A stretch of DNA of 64,000 bases from Pseudomonadota bacterium (GTDB taxonomy: Bacteria; Desulfobacterota; Desulfobulbia; Desulfobulbales; JAHJIY01): the NCBI GenBank assembly GCA_018823175.1, contig JAHJIY010000040.1, positions 80,888 to 144,887 of the forward strand. The letters run 5' to 3'. This document shows, piece after piece, positions 47,466 through 56,779 of this stretch; within the stretch, counting starts at the first letter, position 1, and each line of letters begins with the position of its first letter. The notes under the pieces were generated by a model. It did not search any database. It saw only the letters and a list, made by a program, of their open reading frames with translations, and had not been told where the DNA came from. A program made the position numbers and the translations under genes.

Positions 47466-49316
47466 CTACTGACGCGGCAGGTAACCCATGGACTGACCGG
47501 TTGCGTTGTCGCCCATCATGGCGAAACCATCAATGACCACAACATCACCCTTGGCGGTAATATAAGCCGGCGAGTTACCAACCGTACCTTCAACCGTGGT
47601 GGTCAGGGCAAAGCTTGACAACATGTTAGCCAAACTGTCGATAATCATGCTGTTGGCGCCGATCGCGACTGTAGCGGTAGAGATGTCACCATCCTGCTCA
47701 ACCATCGTGAATGTAATGGTGCCGGCAGAGGTAGACATGTTGGATACCGCAATACCGTCCCAGTAGCTGTCTGAACCAGCGTTAGCTGCGGTAAAGTAAG
47801 GGAAGACAATGGTGTTGCCGGCGCTTACAATAGTACAGGCATCTACGAAGGTACCCAGACACAGATTAACTGTTATCAGCTCGCCACAAGGGGCAACCAT
47901 CAGGGTGACATCAACAGAGATAACATCTCCGGCTTGAATTTGAGAAAGTGTATAATTAATCTCAGGAATACCAAAATAAAGAACGCGATGCGTTCCGGCC
48001 ACAACACCAAGAGTATTGGCGGCGGTGATCAAGTTTACCGCTTGCCCACCGACTGTACAGTCCGGAGCGCCGGGAGCATCAGGAGTGACAGAAGCACCGG
48101 CAGAGTTCGTGTAGGTAGCAACCGGAGCAGCTCCGACAGGTATTACAGGACTGGAACAGTTGATGGAGGCAGTACTCGCTAGAGGAGCGATGTTCATAGG
48201 CGCACTGGTAAAGTAGGCGCCCTGGGTTGAGCTCTGGGTACCATTAACCAGCAGTTTCATCTGGACCTGGTAGCTGGACACATCAAAGAAGCCGCTGGTC
48301 TTTTGGATGTACAATTGGTTGTTGAGATGCTGGTTGCCGGTTGCACAGTAAGCGGTTCCGGCCACAGTCGGATTCTCGTTGTTGATTAAGCCACAGGAGG
48401 CACCGGCGCCCTGTATGCCTGCTGTGCCGAGGACGATATCACCACAGTTAACAGACTTGCTGCACGTGTATTTTGCATAGTCTGCGGCAGGAACAACATG
48501 GGCAACCTCAGGATCCGGTGAGTCAAAGGAGTACTTGGTCAGAGCGGACTTGATATGGACGTCAACCGTGCCGACGTTCCAGTCTGAGATGTCGATACAC
48601 ATGGTGTTATCGGCCAGGGTCGCGGCAGTCTCATAAATTCCGTCAGGAACTAAGGTGTTATCAATCCAGGCGCTGTCCAAACCATAATCATTAGAGGAAG
48701 GCGGCGCGGAAAGGTTGATTCTCTGATCAAGGATCTTGATGGTCAAAGAGTCCAGAGGGTCGGCACCAACACCAAAATTGGAAATGGTCACAACATCGCC
48801 GTCATCATCGGCATCAGCCGAGATGACATCCATGGTCACCCGCTGGGTGCCGGCGGTGCCGGTTACCAGGAAGATAACACCACCGTCGACCGCAATGTTT
48901 GGGTCAGCAATACCGGAACTATCTTCAACCTGGGTAACCGCCGAGGTGATACCACCACCCTCAACCGGGGTATCAAGATGATCCCAACCGTCACTGGTAA
49001 CCAGATCGGCAGCGACCACATTAATGTCGGCGTTAACGGCCGGCGCAAAGACGATATCGATGTCACGGCAGAGCGCGGCGTTAACCGTGGAAGAGACATA
49101 GTCAAGGTCCATGGTGATCTGATCGCCACCGGCAACATCCGTACCAGAGTCAAACTTAAAGGTGAAATCGCCGGCCTTGTCACATGAGGCCGCTTCCCGG
49201 ATGTCCTGGGAGTTGACCTGTACTCCAACATTATCTACCGCAAAAGCTGAGCCAGCGAGAACCAGGCTGGACAGTATAGCAGTGGAAGCTGCGTAAGTAA
49301 GAATTTTTTTCTTCAT
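47466..49316 (-). CDS. Large secreted/surface protein, function unknown
   Basis: Signal peptide MKKKILTYAASTAILSSLVLAGSAFA; RBS aggagc; Thr/Ala/Asp-rich. Confidence 0.75.
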   Translation of the reverse strand: MKKKILTYAASTAILSSLVLAGSAFAVDNVGVQVNSQDIREAASCDKAGDFTFKFDSGTDVAGGDQITMDLDYVSSTVNAALCRDIDIVFAPAVNADINVVAADLVTSDGWDHLDTPVEGGGITSAVTQVEDSSGIADPNIAVDGGVIFLVTGTAGTQRVTMDVISADADDDGDVVTISNFGVGADPLDSLTIKILDQRINLSAPPSSNDYGLDSAWIDNTLVPDGIYETAATLADNTMCIDISDWNVGTVDVHIKSALTKYSFDSPDPEVAHVVPAADYAKYTCSKSVNCGDIVLGTAGIQGAGASCGLINNENPTVAGTAYCATGNQHLNNQLYIQKTSGFFDVSSYQVQMKLLVNGTQSSTQGAYFTSAPMNIAPLASTASINCSSPVIPVGAAPVATYTNSAGASVTPDAPGAPDCTVGGQAVNLITAANTLGVVAGTHRVLYFGIPEINYTLSQIQAGDVISVDVTLMVAPCGELITVNLCLGTFVDACTIVSAGNTIVFPYFTAANAGSDSYWDGIAVSNMSTSAGTITFTMVEQDGDISTATVAIGANSMIIDSLANMLSSFALTTTVEGTVGNSPAYITAKGDVVVIDGFAMMGDNATGQSMGYLPRQ

Positions 49317-49452
49317 TCGTTGCTCCTAATTAGTTTGGTTTTATTTATGTGTTACGGTTTACTTACTGGTTATCAAATTGCGCAATTTAATAACATCTTT
49401 TCTTCTTCCTGATCTTCGTTGTCACACCTCCTTTAAGGGGCCGGCCCTCGCT

Positions 49453-49534
49453 CCTTACTTTTCCTAATCCTTAATTTTATCCAGCTTAACTTTTCTTACC
49501 GCTTAACTTTACTCACTCATTTTCCCTTACTTTA
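49453..49534. promoter_or_regulatory. Degenerate ~16-bp direct repeats (CTTAAYTTT) in the 5' region of the surface protein
   Basis: CTTACTTTT, CTTAATTTT, CTTAACTTTT, CTTAACTTT, CTTACTTT starting at 49454, 49470, 49485, 49502, 49526. Confidence 0.45.
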
Positions 49535-49924
49535 ATCGGCGCAAATAAGGATAAACGTCTCACGCTGGTGGCCTCGTTCGCCGTTGGCCGCTTAGCCAAC
49601 AGCATGATAAGCCATGCGTTTAACTTCTGTCTATTTAAATTACATATTGACCAATAGCATATAAAAACAATTTATCCAATGGAAAATATTGAAATAATAT
49701 CTAAAAATTTCAAAACATTGTCAAGAAAAAAAAACTCGCTCCTTTTTTTTATTAACATATAAGAAAACCAAGCTAAATGCAAGAAAAGCCTTCGATCTTC
49801 TGACAACTGCCCCACCGGCCCTGGGATCTAACCGGCAAAATAGCCGAATAGGGCCTGATTTCAAGACCTTAGTTAGTTTCCTGATGAAAAGCATAAGCGC
49901 CCGGCGCCGTATTTACGGTCGCCG

Positions 49925-52138
49925 CTAGCGGAGAGCACCGGTTGAGTGCATGGTTTTCGGGGCAAGATCATAACCAACCTGATGCGCAAATTCGGCGGTA
50001 ACCGCATCAACCGCATCAAGATTTGCCGCAACCTTAGGCGTAATCAGGATAATCAACTCTGTTTTGCCGGTTTCATTGCCGGTCGCCCCAAAAATCCAGC
50101 CGATCAGCGGCAGACCGGAAAGAAACGGCACGCCGGAACTGCCGGCCGTTTCTTTTTCACTGATCAGACCGCCGATCACGATGGTCTGGCCGCTGTTGAC
50201 GGTCAGCGTCGTATCAACTGATCGTTTAAAAAACGCCGGGTAGCCGACCCCACCGATATTAACCGCGTCGGCCGCCTCGCTCAATTCCTGTTTGAGTTCC
50301 ATGGTCACCAGGCCATTTTCGTTGATATGCGGCGTCACATTGAGAATGACCCCGGTATTCCGATACTGAATATCGGTCTGGGTTTTGCTGGTATTATCCG
50401 AGTCATACTGGATCTGGGCACTGGCCACCGGCAGTTCAGTGGAAATATTAATCACCGCCGCCTTATTATCCGAGGCCAGGACCGAAGGAGAAGAGACAAT
50501 ATTAACCTTGTTTTCCCGGGCCATCGCCGACAAGGCGGCATTCCACTTAGCGGTCTCGCCGATATTATAGGCCAAACCAACCGTATCATTAACCAGGGCG
50601 GTCAAGAACGAGGGATGATTGATCTCGGCGCTTTTATCATGGGTCCAGGACCATTCCACCCCAAGGTCCAGGGAGTCATCAAGTTTGACCTCGGCAATGG
50701 TGACCGAGATCAGGACCTGGCGGGGCAGGATATCAAGGCGGTGCAAGACCTTTTCAACCACCCGGTAATCGGCGGGAGTCGCCTCGATAACCAGGGCGTT
50801 GCGAATCGGGTCCTGGGTGATTTTTATTTCACCGCGCAGGGCGCCGGAACCAAAATCCGCCTCCGGGACGGCGCGGGTGATTTTTATCGGTTGGGCCGGC
50901 TCTTTTGCGCCAAAGAGCGGTGAAGTTTCCGTTTTTTTCTTGGTCGGCACATCGGGACCGGCCGGTTCCGGTTTCGCCGCCGCTTCCTTTGATTTGGTAA
51001 AAATGGCGTTGAGCAGACCGCTCATGTCATCAGACTGGGAGTTTTTCAGAAAATAAAGATAGATATGGGGCGTAACATCCTCACTGGGGATATCAAAATC
51101 GTTAACCAACTCGGTGACTTTAGCAAAATACTTGTCGCTGTCGGTCAAGACCAGCAGGGAATTAAGTTTCTCGAGGTTGATTATTTTTATCTTGCCGCTA
51201 TCCTTTTCATAAAAGGCCAGGACATCTGAAATGGTTTGGGCCACCGTCTTGCTGTCCACATTCTGGATCCGATAAAAGCGATGACTCATCTTACCGAGCA
51301 GATCAAGGTCAAAGGTCTTGACCAGCTTGAGGATTTTGGCGACATTGGCCCGGGAGTCAACCAGCAGAATGGTCCGTGAGGCATCGTGGGAAATCAGGCT
51401 GCCCTTGGCGGAAATGAAAGGGGTCAGAATTTTCACCATCTCCTGACTGGCGATATATTGCAGGGGGATGATCTGCAGAATATACTCGGAGCGGGCCAGT
51501 CCGACATCGCCATCCGTCGATAAGGGCAATGAGGTCCGGGCGGCGCTGTCGATGTTGAGAATGCGATAAACCTTGCCTTCCTTGACCGCGGTAAGACCGT
51601 TGGCGTCAAGAATCTGGAAAAACAAAGGGAAGATATCATTCTTATTGAGGGCGCCGGCGGAATGAATGGTCACCGTCCCCCTAATCTCAGGCCCGACTAT
51701 GCAGTTGATCTGCAGCATATCGGCAAAGAATAAAATAACATCATAGATCTCGGCGTCTTCCAGATTGATCACCAGGGATTCCGCCCCCTTTGCCGTCCCG
51801 GTCACCAAGGCAGCGCTATCCTGATTGCGAGCCAAGGCCGATGACGATCCGGGGAATCCCTCCGAGTGAGCGACGATCTTATGCTGTTTGTCCGGAAAAG
51901 ATTCGGGCGCAAGATCAGCGCCACTGTCGGGCAGCTCCGCCGAGACTGCGGCCACCTCACCTCGGTCGAAAGTAACAGCCGGGGCGGCAGGTTCCTGGGC
52001 CGCAACCTCGCTGCCAGGCGCACCGGCCATAATTTTCTGCTGCGGGCGGGGTTGGGCCGCCATACAACCGGCCAGGAGAAAAACAAGACAACAGGACAGG
52101 TTAAACAAAAGCCATTTCCCGGTGAGTAAATAACGCAT
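49925..52138 (-). CDS. gspD: Type II secretion system secretin
   Basis: Lipoprotein signal; N-domains; LISVTIAEVKLDDSLDLGVEW, secretin core GLVTMELKQELSEAADAVN...IVIGGLISEKE. Confidence 0.95.
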   Translation of the reverse strand: MRYLLTGKWLLFNLSCCLVFLLAGCMAAQPRPQQKIMAGAPGSEVAAQEPAAPAVTFDRGEVAAVSAELPDSGADLAPESFPDKQHKIVAHSEGFPGSSSALARNQDSAALVTGTAKGAESLVINLEDAEIYDVILFFADMLQINCIVGPEIRGTVTIHSAGALNKNDIFPLFFQILDANGLTAVKEGKVYRILNIDSAARTSLPLSTDGDVGLARSEYILQIIPLQYIASQEMVKILTPFISAKGSLISHDASRTILLVDSRANVAKILKLVKTFDLDLLGKMSHRFYRIQNVDSKTVAQTISDVLAFYEKDSGKIKIINLEKLNSLLVLTDSDKYFAKVTELVNDFDIPSEDVTPHIYLYFLKNSQSDDMSGLLNAIFTKSKEAAAKPEPAGPDVPTKKKTETSPLFGAKEPAQPIKITRAVPEADFGSGALRGEIKITQDPIRNALVIEATPADYRVVEKVLHRLDILPRQVLISVTIAEVKLDDSLDLGVEWSWTHDKSAEINHPSFLTALVNDTVGLAYNIGETAKWNAALSAMARENKVNIVSSPSVLASDNKAAVINISTELPVASAQIQYDSDNTSKTQTDIQYRNTGVILNVTPHINENGLVTMELKQELSEAADAVNIGGVGYPAFFKRSVDTTLTVNSGQTIVIGGLISEKETAGSSGVPFLSGLPLIGWIFGATGNETGKTELIILITPKVAANLDAVDAVTAEFAHQVGYDLAPKTMHSTGALR

Positions 52139-52142
52139 GATA

Positions 52143-52820
52143 TTAATTTTTCCTTCTTTTTATAGGACCAAAAGGGGTGTTAATCGTAACAAATTCATCA
52201 GACGATGGCTGGTCGGCAGACGGCGGAGCGGAGGCGGACGGCGGGTTGGCCGGGCCGGTTGAAATCACGGTCGGCTCTACTTTGGCGGCCGGCAAAGAGC
52301 CCTGGCTCTTTCTTTTTTCATCGTGGAGCATGATATCATACCGCTCATTGCCGTCAATAACCTGGAGTTTGTCAGCGGAGATGGCGACCACCCGTAAATT
52401 ACCGATCTGATCACCAACCGAGACCCATTTATTATTTCTCTTGCCGGTCTGCTGCGGGTCGGTGATCAGGGCCTTTTTTTGGTTGCCCAGTTGGATGATG
52501 CCGAACAACTTAATGGCCCGGCCGGAAATCGTGGCAATTTTCTGAACCACCGGCTTCTCCTCCACTATCGGTTTCTCAACAATAAACTCCTTGCGCTCCG
52601 GCGAAAAAAGATTCCGCTCGGTCACCGCACGATAGGAATCCTTAACCGGCAGAATGCGGACATAATTCTCCTGCTTTTCAAGATTTTTATCCTCCACCTG
52701 CAACTCCGGGGCCGGCAAGGGCGGGATCTCCCGGTTCCAGCTCTGGTAGAGGGCCGTAGCCAGGCCCACGGCCACCACCGCCAACAACAGATTTAAGATA
52801 TATTTTTTATGAAATAACAT
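52143..52820 (-). CDS. gspC: Type II secretion GspC-like protein
   Basis: Single TM, ERNLFSPERKE; KLFGIIQLGNQKKALITDP; directly upstream of gspD. Confidence 0.8.
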   Translation of the reverse strand: MLFHKKYILNLLLAVVAVGLATALYQSWNREIPPLPAPELQVEDKNLEKQENYVRILPVKDSYRAVTERNLFSPERKEFIVEKPIVEEKPVVQKIATISGRAIKLFGIIQLGNQKKALITDPQQTGKRNNKWVSVGDQIGNLRVVAISADKLQVIDGNERYDIMLHDEKRKSQGSLPAAKVEPTVISTGPANPPSASAPPSADQPSSDEFVTINTPFGPIKRRKN

Positions 52821-52874
52821 AAATATTTCTCGAAAGTGCCGATTAACTGCCGTTTAAACCATGATGATTACCAA

Positions 52875-52904
52875 GAGATTGCTTCACTTCGTTCGCAATG
52901 ACAG
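52875..52904. repeat. Short palindromic intergenic repeat GAGATTGCTTCACTTCGTTCGCAATGACAG
   Basis: ATTGC...GCAAT inverted repeat; related copy at 43613-43638. Confidence 0.6.
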
Positions 52905-53043
52905 TTTGGAGCTGAAGTTCGATGGTAACCTGATAAATCACTAATTCCATTCCTTATTTAATCAACAAATTACTAATAACCCATGCCCGCAAGCAAGAAA
53001 ACAAATCATAAAAATGACGAAGTAATCAGGGAGAAAACTCGTC

Positions 53044-53085
53044 ACCTTCAACCTTCAACCTTCAACCTTCAACCTTCAACCTTCT
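53044..53085. repeat. 7-bp repeat array, 6 units (ACCTTCA)
   Basis: ACCTTCA x5 ACCTTCT; contains the stop codon of gspM. Confidence 0.93.
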
Positions 53086-53647
53086 CATTACGCATCAACC
53101 CGGTCAGGGTCATGGTTGCGGTCAACTTATCCGCCTGTCCCCGTTTCAATGGGTTTATTTCAATGTTTTCAACCCGAATAATTTTTGCTGCCTTGGCGAC
53201 CCCGTATAATAATTCCTTGAGTTGACCGGTGCTCAATTCGATCTGGGCTTGCACTGAAACCTTGGCATAGACGGCAGGTGTCTTATCATCAGGCTTGTCA
53301 CTGTTCATCACCCGTACTGATTTGATCTCAAAACCATGTTGCTTGGCCAGGTCGTACAGCAGATTCTGAATTTCAACCGCGGCCAACGAATAGGTGGCGC
53401 CGCCCAGCAGGACTGCCTCGGCCTGGGACAATTGCCGGCTCAAGGTTTGCAGTTGCCGGTCGAGTTGTTCTTTCTGCTGGGCCTTTTTCTGTAATTTAAC
53501 GATCCTTTGTTCGGAAAACACTTCCTCCGTGCCGGAAAATGATTGGCGCAGAAAGGGAACCAGGCGATATCCGGCGGCGAGGGCCAGAAGGATAACCCCG
53601 GCCAGCAAAATAATTTTTCTTTCTTTAGTCAGCTCTATGTGCCACAT
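53069..53647 (-). CDS. gspM: Type II secretion GspM/PilO-like protein
   Basis: MWHIELTKERKIILLAGVILL TM then coiled coil; position in gsp operon. Confidence 0.75.
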   Translation of the reverse strand: MWHIELTKERKIILLAGVILLALAAGYRLVPFLRQSFSGTEEVFSEQRIVKLQKKAQQKEQLDRQLQTLSRQLSQAEAVLLGGATYSLAAVEIQNLLYDLAKQHGFEIKSVRVMNSDKPDDKTPAVYAKVSVQAQIELSTGQLKELLYGVAKAAKIIRVENIEINPLKRGQADKLTATMTLTGLMRNEKVEG

Positions 53648-53678
53648 CCGAATCTTGTCCTTAAAACAGTTGTTATAC

Positions 53679-55076
53679 TTACCGTCCGTTGCGGTTAATA
53701 GCAAAGCCTATTCTGTAGCGCTCCTTGTCGTCCGGACCTTTCCTGACACTGGTCAGGAATGACACCTCTTTAAACAACCGGGAAGACTCGAGAAGTTCAA
53801 TCAGGTCCGCCGCAGATTGGGCGGAGCCCTCAATATACGATGCCTTTGGCGCAAAAGATAACTTTTCCACCCAGGCAGTATCCGGCAGGAGCAGGCTCAA
53901 TTCATTAATTACATCCAGCAGCAAGAGAGCATCCCGGTCGGTGGCGGCAAGATAATCGATTCTGGCCCGGATCTTGGCCAACTCTTCCTTCTGCCTGGGC
54001 AAATCAGTGACTTCCTTGGTCAGCCGGTTGATTTCCCCGGTCAATTGGCGGTCGATCATTCTTTGATGAAAAATGAGGTTCCCGCCTAAACCGGCGGCCA
54101 GAAGAACGATGAGAATAATAAGACCGATTGACACATAAAACGAGGTCCGGGAAGGACGCTTGCGAAGATTCGCCGGCAGGAGGTTAATCAAACCGGTCGG
54201 TTGGCGTTGACCTTTCAGGGCGAGATAATAAGCGGTCAGCAGCCTGGCGGCAGGCAGCTGCTCGGGCATCGGCAAGGGAGTCAGTCGCAGATTATTGTCG
54301 CCGCCCAACAATGACAGAAGTTTGGCTGAATCTTCATTCTCAAGATAGAAGATGGTCCCGACCGCCGCTAATAAATGATGCTGATCACAGATTGCGGCAA
54401 CCTCCCGGGACAAGGCCAGGCTATCATCGGCAAGGGCCGAGAGGTTCAAGATCCGGGAAGACAGAAGATGCTGATCTTTAAGCAGGTTGCACTGCAGTTT
54501 GTCGTCATCCAGATAGAGAAGCAGGCCGGGCAGTGCATCACGGATTGCCGCAATCTTGTCGCCAAGCCCAAAGGCAAGGGCGGTGGAATTGATTTCAATA
54601 CCGCTGATCCCGAGGGCGATTTCCGTCTGCAAGGTCAGATAAGGTTCCAGATCTTCCTTTCTGACCACAACCAGCAAAACATTAAGTCTATTTGTTTTTT
54701 TGTCCTCACTGCTTATCCGGCAGTCGAAATAGATTTCATTGGCCGGAAACGGCACATACTTTTCAATCTCGTACCGCATGGTTTCCCGTAAATTTTCCTT
54801 CACCGACAAAGGAAAGGCAATTTCCCGAATGATCGTAATTTCCCGGGGCACCGCCATAAACAGATCCGGTTCACTTATTTTCTGCTCGGCGATGAAATTG
54901 TTGATCATCAGGGCAAGATGGGCCAGCCTTTCCCTGACCGGTTTGCTCCGGTCGAGGGCGAAAACTTCATGACCGGCCAGAGCGCTCTGCTTGACCCCGC
55001 TGGCCAGGGCGACAATGGCGGCGCTGTCTTCCTTGATCTCCAGGCCGATGGTATATCTGGCCAATAAATTTATCAT
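53679..55076 (-). CDS. gspL: Type II secretion GspL/PilM-like protein
   Basis: Actin-like N-term, single TM SIGLIILIVLLAAGLGGNLI, PilN-like C-term. Confidence 0.85.
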   Translation of the reverse strand: MINLLARYTIGLEIKEDSAAIVALASGVKQSALAGHEVFALDRSKPVRERLAHLALMINNFIAEQKISEPDLFMAVPREITIIREIAFPLSVKENLRETMRYEIEKYVPFPANEIYFDCRISSEDKKTNRLNVLLVVVRKEDLEPYLTLQTEIALGISGIEINSTALAFGLGDKIAAIRDALPGLLLYLDDDKLQCNLLKDQHLLSSRILNLSALADDSLALSREVAAICDQHHLLAAVGTIFYLENEDSAKLLSLLGGDNNLRLTPLPMPEQLPAARLLTAYYLALKGQRQPTGLINLLPANLRKRPSRTSFYVSIGLIILIVLLAAGLGGNLIFHQRMIDRQLTGEINRLTKEVTDLPRQKEELAKIRARIDYLAATDRDALLLLDVINELSLLLPDTAWVEKLSFAPKASYIEGSAQSAADLIELLESSRLFKEVSFLTSVRKGPDDKERYRIGFAINRNGR

Positions 55077-55088
55077 ATCCCGTTCACT

Positions 55089-56111
55089 CTATTGCACACT
55101 TTCAAAATCGAGCCATTTGGCTATCCGGTATTTATACAGATCAGCATCAACATCGACTACCGAGGCGATACTTCGCCTGGCCTTGCTCCCCTTGACATAA
55201 CCGGTGGTTATCAGGCTGAAGTAAGAGGAAAAATCCAGGGTAATATAATTTGAAATCTGGCGGAAGATCCGGTCGCCGACAGTTTGCTTTACTTCGAGCA
55301 AGGTGGTGAAATCCGCCTGCCGACGAAAATCAATAATCTCCCGCAGCGCCTCGTCGGTCATCTGAGGCAGGGCCTGCAGCACTTCCAGCGGCGCGGCGTT
55401 TATATTGATCTGTTTCTGCTCTAAAATGGCGGTCTCATCCTTTACCTGATTTCTGGCAGTCTCAGTCAGCGATACCTGAGGATAAATGGTAATCCTCTCC
55501 AATAACCTCGTCATAATATCTTTTGAAATACCCCGCACCAAAAGCAGTTCTTTTACCGAACGAAAAGGGCCATTGTGGCAAGAATAAGGTTCGGGCAGGT
55601 TTTGGTAATAGTCATTTTCCGCCCCGTTTAGTCGATGGAGATTATCAGCATCCCGCCAATCCTGGATCGAATCGACTATGATCCTTTCTTCTTCCTCGCT
55701 CAGCTCTAACCCGGCCAGCATCATTTTTAGCAGGTCGGGATGGGCCGTATTAAGATTAATTTTGCCGCTTTCATTGCCGATTTTTATCTCAAAAGAGCCG
55801 TCGCCAAAGAGAACGGGCTGGTTATCGGCATTGACCCGCCAAAGGGGACCTGCCTCCGCCCCGTTCCCGTTAATTTGCTCGGGTTCAAGCAGCCATAAAA
55901 GCGCCTGCTGTTGTCCGGCTCTGGCCAGGAAATAGGCCTTCGCCACATCCCTGAAGTTTCGGGTGATATTGATCTCCGCACGCATGGCATAACAGAACTG
56001 GCCGACGATAACGGTAAGCAGGGTCAATACCCAGAGCACCATAAGCAAGGCGACCCCTTCCTGGTTCTGCCAGGGCACAAACGCGTGTGATCTGTATCTT
56101 TTTCCGATCAT
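55089..56111 (-). CDS. gspK: Type II secretion minor pseudopilin GspK
   Basis: GVALLMVLWVLTLLTVIVGQF; ESGKINLNTAHPDLLKMML; SVKELLLVRGISKDI. Confidence 0.92.
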   Translation of the reverse strand: MIGKRYRSHAFVPWQNQEGVALLMVLWVLTLLTVIVGQFCYAMRAEINITRNFRDVAKAYFLARAGQQQALLWLLEPEQINGNGAEAGPLWRVNADNQPVLFGDGSFEIKIGNESGKINLNTAHPDLLKMMLAGLELSEEEERIIVDSIQDWRDADNLHRLNGAENDYYQNLPEPYSCHNGPFRSVKELLLVRGISKDIMTRLLERITIYPQVSLTETARNQVKDETAILEQKQININAAPLEVLQALPQMTDEALREIIDFRRQADFTTLLEVKQTVGDRIFRQISNYITLDFSSYFSLITTGYVKGSKARRSIASVVDVDADLYKYRIAKWLDFESVQ

Positions 56112-56779
56112 TCTTCCGTCACGGGTTGATAATGAACAGGAATAACCAACACAACCGGTGGCTTCTGCCCGTCATTCTGGAATGTAACCCTAACCGCCTG
56201 CGGCACGCCATTCATCTCTTCGGGTAACCAGGCGGCCAACCATTCAGTGGTCGACACCCTGTCCTTACGGGCCGCCATAAAATCGAATGAGATACTAGTA
56301 TATTCGGACAGCAAGTCAAGATATACTGTTTGGTCAGTTTCGGCAAGTTCCGTAGAATCAAAGAGATTAATGTCTTTTTCAAAGAAAGCCAGCTTCTCCT
56401 TGCCTTCTCCCACCTCTGAAACCAGATAGCGCACATAAACAATACCGCCCTCATGTTCAGGATAGAGTGAAATGTTGGAAAAAAAAGCCATGGACCGGTT
56501 GTCCCCCTCGAAAAAAAACCATTTACTATCTTTTTTCAACACCTCCGGCATAGTCAGGGAGGCAATCTGCTTTCTTACCAATTCAGGGACGATCCGCAAC
56601 CGCTGCTGACTATCAACCAGTGATTCCCCTTTGTCCCAGGCCCTGACCCCGACCCGGAGCCCGCCGAAGATAACGGTAACAATCACCGACATAATGGCCA
56701 GGGAAATCAGGAGCTCCAAAAGAGTGAAGCCCTGCCGGCCAAAAAAAATTCGGCTGCCTTCAGGACGGATTATCTGCAT
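56108..56779 (-). CDS. gspJ: Type II secretion minor pseudopilin GspJ
   Basis: GFTLLELLISLAIMSVIVTVIFGGLRVGVRAW. Confidence 0.9.
   Translation of the reverse strand: MQIIRPEGSRIFFGRQGFTLLELLISLAIMSVIVTVIFGGLRVGVRAWDKGESLVDSQQRLRIVPELVRKQIASLTMPEVLKKDSKWFFFEGDNRSMAFFSNISLYPEHEGGIVYVRYLVSEVGEGKEKLAFFEKDINLFDSTELAETDQTVYLDLLSEYTSISFDFMAARKDRVSTTEWLAAWLPEEMNGVPQAVRVTFQNDGQKPPVVLVIPVHYQPVTEE

Noticed and set aside
49320-49620. Cyclic-di-GMP (GEMM) riboswitch upstream of the surface protein gene
   Set aside because: Looked for GEMM-like conserved blocks on the minus strand; none convincingly present.
50327-50923. Antisense ORFs opposite gspD, gspE, rml and glycosyltransferase genes
   Set aside because: Mirror open frames caused by codon composition of the real genes; no family signatures.
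52983-53225. ORF HLQPSTFNLQPSTFSLRINPVRV...
   Set aside because: Translation of the heptamer array and the antisense of gspM; artefact.
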